A stretch of DNA of 10,635 bases. Origin: an uncultured Oscillospiraceae bacterium. Lineage in GTDB: Bacteria; Bacillota; Clostridia; Oscillospirales; Oscillospiraceae. Position numbers and translations under genes: made by a program. The notes under the pieces were generated by a model. The model searched no databases. It saw only the letters and a list, made by a program, of their open reading frames with translations, and had not been told where the DNA came from. The stretch is taken from assembly GCA_947628265.1 (NCBI GenBank), contig CANQZF010000038.1, forward strand, positions 1 to 10,635, given 5' to 3'. This document shows, one piece after another, positions 6,036 to 10,635 of this stretch (its first letter is position 1; each line of letters opens with the position of its first letter).

Positions 6036-7405
6036 TTTACCGCCGCCTCCTTTCCAGCCTTATCCGCGGCCTCCTTGGCTTTTCTGTCGGCCTCGGCCTT
6101 CTTCGCCGCGTTGTCGGCGGCGATAAGGCCCTTGGCCAATTTATTTGTCTGCACCAGCATACGTTTCGCCGGACACACGAAGGAGCAGCAGCCGCACTCC
6201 ATACACAGGTTTGCGTGGAGGGCCCGGAGCTTATCCACGTTGCGCTTATTGTACGCCGCCTCGATGGCCGCCGGCATGAGCCTTAAGGGACAGGCGTCCA
6301 CGCAGGACCCGCAGCGGATGCAGGCCGTGGGCTCCGGCAGGATGGCGTCCTTCTCGTTGAGAGCCAAAATGGCGTTGGTGTTCTTCATCACGGGGAAATC
6401 GGTGTTCGGCACCGCGATGCCCATCATGGGCCCGCCGTAGAGGACCTTTTTGGGATCGGATTTAAACCCGCCGCAGAAGTCGAAGAGCGACTGCATGGAC
6501 GCGCCGATGGGGGCGATGACGTTCTTGGGCTCACGGACCGCCGAGCCGTCCACGGTGACCACCTTTTCCACCAGCGGCATACCCGTCTTTATGTATTTTG
6601 CGATGGCGGCCAGGGTCGTGCAGTTGATGACCACCGCCCCGGCGTCGATGGGCAGCTTGCCCTCCGGGGCCACGCGGCCCGTGGTGTGGTAGATGAGGAC
6701 CTTCTCGCCGCCCTGGGGGTAGAGGGCGGGCAGGGCCATGACCTCCACGCCCGTCATGCCGGACGCCATGTTCTCCATGGCCTTGACGCACTGGGGCTTG
6801 TTGGCCTCGATGCCGATGACCACCCGCTTGGCCAGAAGGTACTTTTGCAAGAGGGCGATGCCCTCCCGGATCCACTCCACGTCGTCCAGCATGGTGCGGG
6901 TGTCCGAGGTGACGTAGGGCTCGCACTCCGCGCCGTTGATGATGACGGCCTCGATTTGATTAAGGTCCTTCACGGAGAGCTTCACCGCCGTGGGGAACCC
7001 CGCGCCGCCCAGGCCCACCACGCCGCTGTCCCGGACGGCGTTTAAAAAGGACTGGAGATCCGTGACCTCCGGGGGCGCTATGGTCTCCAGGGGCGTCTGC
7101 TCCCCGTCCGACTCGATGGTGACGGCCTTCATGTACCGGCCCGTGGACATCAGCATATCGTCGATCTTTTTGACCTTGCCGGAGACGCTGGCGTATACCG
7201 GCGAGGAGACGAAGCCCCCGGCCCTGGCGATGAGCTGGCCCACCTTCACGGTGTCCCCCACCTTCACCACAGGGTCCGCCGGGGCCCCGATGTGCATGGA
7301 CATCGGGATGGTCACCGTGGCCGGTACCGGCATCCTCACCGCCGAAAGTCCGGCGGTATTTTTTCTGTGGGGAACGTGGACCCCGTGTAATTTAGGATAA
7401 TTCAC
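6032..7405 (-). CDS. rnfC: Rnf complex subunit RnfC (NADH-binding, Fe-S)
   Basis: This is the peripheral cytoplasmic subunit carrying the NAD(H)/FMN site of the ferredoxin:NAD+ oxidoreductase. An N-terminal RnfC barrel-sandwich region (about 1-105, with HVPHRKNT) is followed by the flavin/NADH-binding region with GGAGFPT (133-139) and INGAECEPYVTSDTR. Two [4Fe-4S] motifs follow: C362/C365/C368/C372 and C401/C404/C407/C411. The tail (424-457) is an Ala/Lys-rich helix, shorter than the long repeats in some proteobacterial RnfC proteins. The start is GTG 7403-7405, nine bases after GGAGG. Nearby upstream ATGs run into stops in their own frames. It is the first gene of the operon, and its leader contains a large terminator-like hairpin. 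The length of 457 aa is typical for Firmicutes. Confidence 0.95.
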   Translation of the reverse strand: MNYPKLHGVHVPHRKNTAGLSAVRMPVPATVTIPMSMHIGAPADPVVKVGDTVKVGQLIARAGGFVSSPVYASVSGKVKKIDDMLMSTGRYMKAVTIESDGEQTPLETIAPPEVTDLQSFLNAVRDSGVVGLGGAGFPTAVKLSVKDLNQIEAVIINGAECEPYVTSDTRTMLDDVEWIREGIALLQKYLLAKRVVIGIEANKPQCVKAMENMASGMTGVEVMALPALYPQGGEKVLIYHTTGRVAPEGKLPIDAGAVVINCTTLAAIAKYIKTGMPLVEKVVTVDGSAVREPKNVIAPIGASMQSLFDFCGGFKSDPKKVLYGGPMMGIAVPNTDFPVMKNTNAILALNEKDAILPEPTACIRCGSCVDACPLRLMPAAIEAAYNKRNVDKLRALHANLCMECGCCSFVCPAKRMLVQTNKLAKGLIAADNAAKKAEADRKAKEAADKAGKEAAVK

Positions 7406-7434
7406 GCATCCATTCCTCCCATTCCCATATAAAT

Positions 7435-7480
7435 AAAAACCGCGTCAAAGCGGGAATTTTCCCAATTCGCGCTTTGACGC
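7435..7480 (-). terminator. Leader hairpin of the rnf operon, terminator-like (candidate attenuator)
   Basis: An 11-bp perfect inverted repeat, GCGTCAAAGCG / CGCTTTGACGC (7442-7452 and 7470-7480), continues inward. On the - strand RNA there is a C-C mismatch, then GAATT/AATTC, and a GGGAA loop, giving about 16 bp in all. It is followed by GG and TTTTTATTT (7431-7439), as in an intrinsic terminator. The predicted promoter lies immediately upstream, so the hairpin would be at the very 5' end of the rnf mRNA and ahead of the rnfC ribosome site. Confidence 0.65.
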
Positions 7481-7484
7481 TTAC

Positions 7485-7514
7485 AGTATATCACAGCTGT
7501 CTATGGCCCCGCAA
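7485..7514 (-). promoter_or_regulatory. Predicted sigma-A promoter of the rnf operon
   Basis: On the - strand, TGATATACT is an extended -10 (TGn plus TATACT, 7485-7490, one mismatch). A poor -35, TTGCGG (7509-7514), lies 18 bp upstream; extended -10 promoters tolerate this. The start would fall around 7478-7481, giving a leader of about 75 nt to the rnfC GTG. Confidence 0.55.
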
Positions 7515-7570
7515 TGAAAAATCAGGACTTTTTTATGGTTTTTTCGTCTTTTTGACCCGAACCGGCCCCC

Positions 7571-7585
7571 AAGATTGACAATCTT
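7571..7585. promoter_or_regulatory. Near-perfect palindrome, candidate operator
   Basis: AAGATTGACAATCTT has 7-bp arms around a single centre base. It lies in the AT-rich gap about 85 bp upstream of the predicted rnf -10 and beyond the terminator of the lipoprotein gene. The symmetry suits a dimeric regulator. I do not recognise the regulator, and it does not match the Rex motif. Confidence 0.3.
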
Positions 7586-7612
7586 TTAACGGTTTTAATG
7601 AATTTTGCCAAT

Positions 7613-7646
7613 AAAAATCCCCCCACCCGCAATTATGCCGGTGGGG
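7613..7646 (-). terminator. Intrinsic terminator of the sigma/anti-sigma/lipoprotein operon
   Basis: On the - strand CCCCACC (7640-7646) pairs with GGTGGGG (7621-7627), with an inner GC/GC pair after a mismatch, followed by GG and ATTTTTA (7612-7618). It begins 20 nt after the stop of the lipoprotein gene. Confidence 0.8.
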
Positions 7647-7666
7647 TAAGCGATTTGAAAAATGAA

Positions 7667-8173
7667 TTATTCGCCGTTCATGAGCCTTTGGCAAAGGGCG
7701 GACAGCGCCTCGCGGTCCTCCCCGATGGCGAAGAGGAGATATTTGCCCCGACGCTCCAGGATGAAGTCCTCAAACCGCGCCGCCTGTTCCGGGAGGTAGG
7801 TGGCGAAGCCAATCCTCTGGTCCTCGGCGTAAACTCTCAGCGCCTCCTCCAGGCGCTCCGCCGCCTCGGGGCTCGCCCCCTCCAGAAGCAGAAACTGGTT
7901 GGCGGATGTGCCCAGCATCACGCCGTAGTACCTGGCGTCCGCCAAATCCTCCCTGGTGGCCTCGACCCTGTCCTCATCTAAGAGCAGCAGTTCCGGCACC
8001 GTCTCGGGGTCCACCATGGCCATTTCCCCGGAAAAATACCCGCTGTCGCACAGGGCCCGCGCGACGGCGTCTAAATCCAATTTAACGTCCTCCTCCGGCG
8101 CGGTCTCCCCGCAGGCGGAGAGGGAGAGAAGGAGCAGCGCGGCCAGGAGGGCCGATAAAATTCTTTTTTTCAT
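7667..8173 (-). CDS. Small lipoprotein, DUF4358-like
   Basis: This is a 168-aa secreted lipoprotein. Residues 1-21 form a lipoprotein signal peptide with positive start MKKR, a leucine-rich core and lipobox L18-S19-A20-C21, so the mature protein is anchored to the outer face of the membrane. The mature part is acidic and mostly helical. Its pattern (a LDLDAVARAL start, then YFSGEM, a run of DARYYGVMLG, a YAEDQR-type helix and a closing GKYLLFAIGED strand) resembles the DUF4358 family of Firmicute lipoproteins, whose function is not known. The start is ATG 8171-8173 after AAAGGAAC, only 9 nt downstream of the putative anti-sigma gene and followed by a terminator, so it is the last gene of a three-gene unit. 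It could be a sensor partner or a target of that sigma system; this is inference. Confidence 0.8.
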   Translation of the reverse strand: MKKRILSALLAALLLLSLSACGETAPEEDVKLDLDAVARALCDSGYFSGEMAMVDPETVPELLLLDEDRVEATREDLADARYYGVMLGTSANQFLLLEGASPEAAERLEEALRVYAEDQRIGFATYLPEQAARFEDFILERRGKYLLFAIGEDREALSALCQRLMNGE

Positions 8174-8182
8174 ATGTTCCTT

Positions 8183-9004
8183 TCACCTCTCTTCCGGCTC
8201 GAACTGGTCGGCCCAGACGTGGAGGAGCTCGTCGACCCGGGCCTCGGCGGAGGGCGGGTAGGCGGCGTGGAGGGAGTAGAGGATGCCGGCGCGGACGATG
8301 TAGCCGTCGCAGCAGAGGACGCCGCTCTCCAGGGCGGTGGAGCGGATCACGTGGCAGTCAAAGCCCCCGGCGGCGGTGAAGCGCTCCTCCGTGTAACCCA
8401 CATCCTCCGTGGTGCGAACGCCAAGGGTGGTGTCCTCACCGCTGTTCCGGGTGCGCAGCCACGCCACGGTCTGAAGGCGCGCCTCCCCCTCTTCCCAGTA
8501 GGTCACAACGCTCACGTCGGCGATCTCCCCCTGCGCTCCCCCGAGGACGGAGAGGGTCGTCCCCGTCTCCTCCACGCTCCAGCGGATGGGCTGGAGTGCG
8601 TCTAAGCCCACGTACTCCAGGGCCTCGGCGGCGGTGTCGAAGGCGCGGTAGTAGGTGTTGGGCGTCTGGTCTGACCAGGATTTGGCCTCCTCCAGCTGCC
8701 GGCGAATGATGGCCGGGACCTCCCGTATCTCCCCGGTCAGGGCCTCCTCCGGGAAGAGCGTCAGCTGGGCGGACATGTCGTAGCCGGACTCAAAGCCGCC
8801 GTCCTCCCCCTTTCGGAACTTGGCCAGAAGCGCGGTGCCCGCCCCGGCGGCCAGGGCGGTGATGGTCCCCAGAACGAGGCACACGCACGCGGCGGCCAGC
8901 AAAATCCTGACGGTCCTGCCCCGCCGACTTCTCTTTGGAAGCTCGGCGTCCAGCAGGTCCTCGTCGATGAGGCCCAGAACGTCGGCGATCCTGGGTATGT
9001 TCAT
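8183..9004 (-). CDS. Putative membrane-anchored anti-sigma protein
   Basis: This 273-aa protein has a short cytoplasmic N terminus (about 1-32) carrying the acidic motif LGLIDEDLLDAE. One membrane helix (about 33-53, preceded by the basic KRSRRGR) follows, and then a large extracytoplasmic domain. That layout, and the position directly after a sigma gene with an ATGA overlap, indicate a one-pass anti-sigma factor. The N-terminal IDEDL motif recurs, as I recall, in clostridial proteins paired with ECF-like sigma factors. There is no ZAS-type HxxxCxxC zinc motif. The outer domain holds three cysteines (two adjacent in VLCCDGY) and has no fold I can name; DUF4367-like domains sit in the same position in other proteins. 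The start is ATG 9002-9004 with GGAAGG upstream. Binding to the sigma factor is inferred, not shown. Confidence 0.7.
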   Translation of the reverse strand: MNIPRIADVLGLIDEDLLDAELPKRSRRGRTVRILLAAACVCLVLGTITALAAGAGTALLAKFRKGEDGGFESGYDMSAQLTLFPEEALTGEIREVPAIIRRQLEEAKSWSDQTPNTYYRAFDTAAEALEYVGLDALQPIRWSVEETGTTLSVLGGAQGEIADVSVVTYWEEGEARLQTVAWLRTRNSGEDTTLGVRTTEDVGYTEERFTAAGGFDCHVIRSTALESGVLCCDGYIVRAGILYSLHAAYPPSAEARVDELLHVWADQFEPEER

Positions 9005-9555
9005 ATGGAAACACCTTCCTTTCTCAAATAGTCTTTCAGACGGTTCCGCCCGCGAAAGAGGAGAGATTTCACCTTGTTTTCGCTAAAGCCGTACCGTCCG
9101 GCGATGTCCCGCACGGAGTCGAAGTACCAGTAGCGCCGGATGAAGACGCACCGGGCCTCGGGGCTCTGCTCCCTGAGAAAGCGTCCGATGAGCCGGGCCA
9201 GGTCTTCGTCCTCCACGCCGGAGCTGAACCTCTCGTCCGGCAGGACCTCCGCAAGCTCCGATAGGGGCACCAGGCACCCGGGGGAACGCTTCCCGGCGGA
9301 GTCGTGGCGGAGCCTTTTCAGGGCCTGGCGGCGGGTGACGCCGGCGGCGAAGGCCATGAGGCTCCGGGGCCTTGCCGGCGGGATGGCGTCCCAGAGCGCC
9401 AGATAGACGTCGTTGACGCACTCCTCCGCGTCCTGGGGCGCGCCCAGGATGTTGATCGCGATCTTACGGCAGAGGGGGCCGTATTTGGCCTCCGTCTCCC
9501 GGAGCGCCCGTTCGTCCCGGGCAAAATAGAGCTCGACGATTTCCTCGTCCTCCAC
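9001..9555 (-). CDS. ECF-like RNA polymerase sigma factor
   Basis: This is a 184-aa alternative sigma factor. Region 2 covers about residues 10-80 (DAEECVNDVYLALWDAIPP and FAAGVTRRQALKRLR). A variable linker (about 84-118) leads to region 4 (about 125-178), whose helix-turn-helix reads SVRDIAGRYGFSENKVKSLLFRGRNRLKDYL. The start is GTG 9553-9555, seven bases after GGAGG in AAAGGAGGCGAAGGC. This gives MEDEEIVELYFARDERA, the normal beginning of the group. The in-frame ATG at 9598-9600 adds 15 lysine-rich residues, would put the ribosome site inside the gene, and has none of its own. It is the first gene of a unit with the putative anti-sigma protein and the lipoprotein. Such factors usually control their own operon, but I could not identify an ECF-type promoter upstream. 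Confidence 0.85.
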   Translation of the reverse strand: MEDEEIVELYFARDERALRETEAKYGPLCRKIAINILGAPQDAEECVNDVYLALWDAIPPARPRSLMAFAAGVTRRQALKRLRHDSAGKRSPGCLVPLSELAEVLPDERFSSGVEDEDLARLIGRFLREQSPEARCVFIRRYWYFDSVRDIAGRYGFSENKVKSLLFRGRNRLKDYLRKEGVSI

Positions 9556-9585
9556 GCCTTCGCCTCCTTTCTTTTTTTGTTCCTT

Positions 9586-9599
9586 TGAAGGGCCCTTCA
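9586..9599. promoter_or_regulatory. Perfect 14-bp palindrome upstream of the sigma gene
   Basis: TGAAGGGCCCTTCA is fully self-complementary and lies between the ruvX terminator hairpin and the ribosome site of the sigma gene. It could be an operator or a small leader hairpin. Chance cannot be ruled out for a site this short. Confidence 0.3.
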
Positions 9600-9607
9600 T
9601 AATATAT

Positions 9608-9655
9608 AAGTACCCTTTTCTCCCTCCCCGGTTGCGGGTGGAGGAAAGGGTACTT
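9608..9655 (-). terminator. Terminator hairpin after ruvX
   Basis: An 11-bp perfect stem, AAGTACCCTTT / AAAGGGTACTT (9608-9618 and 9645-9655), is extended inside by CTCC/GGAG after a mismatch and by a CCC/GGG pairing. On the - strand it begins 15 nt after the ruvX stop and is followed by ATATATT, a weak T-tract. Seven A residues on the + strand side (9657-9663) flank the other edge. It probably ends the ruvX transcript, perhaps incompletely. Confidence 0.6.
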
Positions 9656-9670
9656 TAAAAAAACTTATTC

Positions 9671-10084
9671 TTACCGCCCAAGGGACTCAAGATACCCCTC
9701 CAAAATGAGGGTGGCGGCTACGGCGTCCACCGTCTCCCTCCGGCGTTTCCCGTGCCTGTCGTTGGCGGAGAGGATGGCGTGGGCCTCCACGGTGGTGCGG
9801 CGCTCGTCCCAGAGAACCACGGGTTTGTCCGTGCGTTTTGTGAGCAGGTCCCGGAGGGCGCGGCTTTTCTCGCTTCTCGGCCCCGCCGAGCCGTCCATGT
9901 TGAGGGGGTTGCCCAATATGATCCGCTCCGCGCCCCGGCTCTCGCACGCCTCCGCGAGCCTGTCCGCCAGGCGCTCCGGGTCCCACTCCCGGATGACGAA
10001 GGCCTCCCCCGCGATGGTGCCGGTGAGGTCTGAAAAGGCCACACCCGTCCGCTGATCCCCGTAATCCACCGCCATCACGCGCAT
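9671..10084 (-). CDS. ruvX: RuvX/YqgF-family RNase H-like nuclease
   Basis: This is a 137-aa cytoplasmic RNase H-fold protein of the YqgF/RuvX family, linked in other bacteria to Holliday-junction resolution and to 16S rRNA 5'-end maturation. Family motifs are VDYGDQRTGVAFSD (6-19, with the first catalytic Asp D7), the loop LGNPLNMDGSAGP, the LWDERRTTVEA block, which holds the second acidic position, and VDAVAATLILEGYL at the end, with the last catalytic Asp. The length is normal. The start ATG 10082-10084 lies seven bases after GGAGG. It has its own consensus promoter, back to back with that of rpmG, and a hairpin terminator. Downstream on the same strand is the sigma operon, which may receive some read-through. 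Confidence 0.93.
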   Translation of the reverse strand: MRVMAVDYGDQRTGVAFSDLTGTIAGEAFVIREWDPERLADRLAEACESRGAERIILGNPLNMDGSAGPRSEKSRALRDLLTKRTDKPVVLWDERRTTVEAHAILSANDRHGKRRRETVDAVAATLILEGYLESLGR

Positions 10085-10115
10085 ACCGATACCTCCAAAT
10101 GGGCTTTTGCCCTAT

Positions 10116-10143
10116 ATTATAAAGGATATTTTGGGGATTTCAA
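10116..10143 (-). promoter_or_regulatory. Sigma-A promoter of ruvX
   Basis: On the - strand a perfect TATAAT (10116-10121) lies 16 bp after TTGAAA (10138-10143, one mismatch). The transcript would start about 25 nt ahead of the ruvX ATG. Confidence 0.75.
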
Positions 10144-10164
10144 CGATTTTTCCGAAAATAATTG

Positions 10165-10193
10165 TTGACTTGGGGGGTGGCCGGTGCTATAAT
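10165..10193 (+). promoter_or_regulatory. Strong sigma-A promoter of rpmG-secE
   Basis: TTGACT (10165-10170, one mismatch) and a perfect TATAAT (10188-10193) are separated by 17 bp, with an extended TGC just before the -10. This is close to an ideal housekeeping promoter. Its -35 is 21 bp from the -35 of the divergent ruvX promoter. Confidence 0.85.
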
Positions 10194-10302
10194 TTCTTCA
10201 CCTGTCGTCCGAGAGGTCTTGTTTTTGTGCGCCCCGCGCCTGAATACGCCGCCTCGGTCAATATAAAACAGGGAGGCAATTATATAGGAGGTGCCGAAAT
10301 AA

Positions 10303-10464
10303 ATGGCCGCTGAGAACAGAGTCAAGGTAGTCCTCCGCTGCTCCGAGTGCAAGCAGCGCAACTACAACACGACCAAGAACAAGCGCAACACGCCCGACAA
10401 GCTGGAGCTCAAGAAGTACTGCCGTTTCTGCCGCAAGCATACGCTCCACACGGAGACGAAGTAA
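10303..10464 (+). CDS. rpmG: 50S ribosomal protein L33
   Basis: This 53-aa large-subunit ribosomal protein is of the zinc-binding type, with C13-x2-C16 and C40-x2-C43 forming the zinc ribbon. The sequence MAAENRVKVVLRCSECK, then NYNTTKNKRNTPDKLELKKYC, is typical of L33. The start ATG 10303-10305 follows AGGAGG (10287-10292) by 10 bases. The leader from the predicted promoter is about 100 nt, long for a small ribosomal gene. secE follows after 13 nt, the usual rpmG-secE-nusG arrangement of Firmicutes. Confidence 0.97.
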   Translation: MAAENRVKVVLRCSECKQRNYNTTKNKRNTPDKLELKKYCRFCRKHTLHTETK

Positions 10465-10477
10465 CGGAGGGGAGAAA

Positions 10478-10635
10478 ATGGCAAAGTCCGAAAAGAAGTT
10501 CTTCACCCGCGTAGCCGACTGGTTCCGGGGCATGAAGAGCGAGCTCAAGAAGGTCGTCTGGCCCACGGCGAAGCAGACTACCAACAACACCCTGGTGGTG
10601 CTGGCCGTGTGCGCCGCCTCCGCCATCGTGCTTGG
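10478..10635 (+). CDS. secE: Preprotein translocase subunit SecE (5' part, runs off the window)
   Basis: This is the small essential membrane subunit of the SecYEG channel. The 52 codons visible start MAKSEKKFFTRVADWF, include the conserved amphipathic motif MKSELKKVVWPTAKQT just before the membrane helix, and enter that helix (NTLVVLAVCAASAIVLG) before the window ends. The ATG follows GGAGGGGAGAAA and lies 13 nt after the rpmG stop, so the two genes share the rpmG promoter. nusG is expected next, outside the window. Confidence 0.95.
   Translation, partial: MAKSEKKFFTRVADWFRGMKSELKKVVWPTAKQTTNNTLVVLAVCAASAIVL

Noticed and set aside
7406..7484. A metabolite riboswitch in the rnf leader
   Set aside because: The leader is too short and is almost filled by one simple hairpin. 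No known riboswitch core is visible.
7574..7600. A plus-strand promoter starting with the perfect TTGACA at 7575-7580
   Set aside because: No -10 lies at a workable distance and no plus-strand gene follows. The hexamer is part of a palindrome.
9556..9600. An upstream ATG extending the sigma factor by 15 residues
   Set aside because: The AAAGGAGG ribosome site lies inside that extension, and the shorter protein has the usual family start.
10107..10313. A 68-codon plus-strand frame between ruvX and rpmG
   Set aside because: It spans the rpmG promoter and leader, has no ribosome site and overlaps the rpmG start.

Overview
The window looks like a chromosomal segment from a GC-rich member of the Clostridia, possibly Oscillospiraceae-like. 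This rests on a clostridial-type rnf operon with a multi-cluster RnfB, GC-rich coding sequence with AT-rich control regions, consensus sigma-A promoters with GGAGG ribosome sites, and a sigma/anti-sigma/DUF4358 lipoprotein set. The genus is an inference and cannot be fixed from sequence alone.

Layout, left to right. (1) 1-1330: an IS3-family insertion sequence (IS150-like) on the + strand, with orfA and orfB joined by an A-AAA-AAG slippery site. (2) 1330-1552: a gap holding two opposed intrinsic terminators and a structured stretch of unknown nature. (3) 1553-7405, all on the - strand and so read right to left: rnfC-rnfD-rnfG-rnfE-rnfA-rnfB-dapF. The first five rnf genes overlap by ATGA, rnfB follows after 14 nt, and dapF (lysine/peptidoglycan precursor synthesis) follows a hairpin. 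(4) 7406-7666: the rnf control region, with an extended -10 promoter followed at once by a large terminator-like hairpin in the leader. (5) 7667-9555, - strand: an ECF-like sigma factor, a membrane-anchored putative anti-sigma protein and a small DUF4358-like lipoprotein. (6) 9671-10084: ruvX/yqgF on the - strand. (7) 10303-10635: rpmG and the start of secE on the + strand, driven by a strong promoter back to back with that of ruvX.

Functionally the core is the Rnf complex, a membrane ferredoxin:NAD+ oxidoreductase that couples low-potential electrons to an ion gradient. RnfC and RnfB carry Fe-S clusters. RnfD and RnfG carry the candidate covalent FMN threonines. RnfA and RnfE carry the intramembrane cysteines. 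The sigma/anti-sigma/lipoprotein unit is a probable envelope- or signal-responsive regulator. ruvX, rpmG and secE are housekeeping genes.

I found no CRISPR array, defence island, rRNA, tRNA or wholly new gene system. The most interesting points are the leader hairpin of the rnf operon, the cysteine-rich tail of RnfE, the attachment of dapF to the rnf operon, and the sigma/anti-sigma/lipoprotein unit whose signal is unknown.
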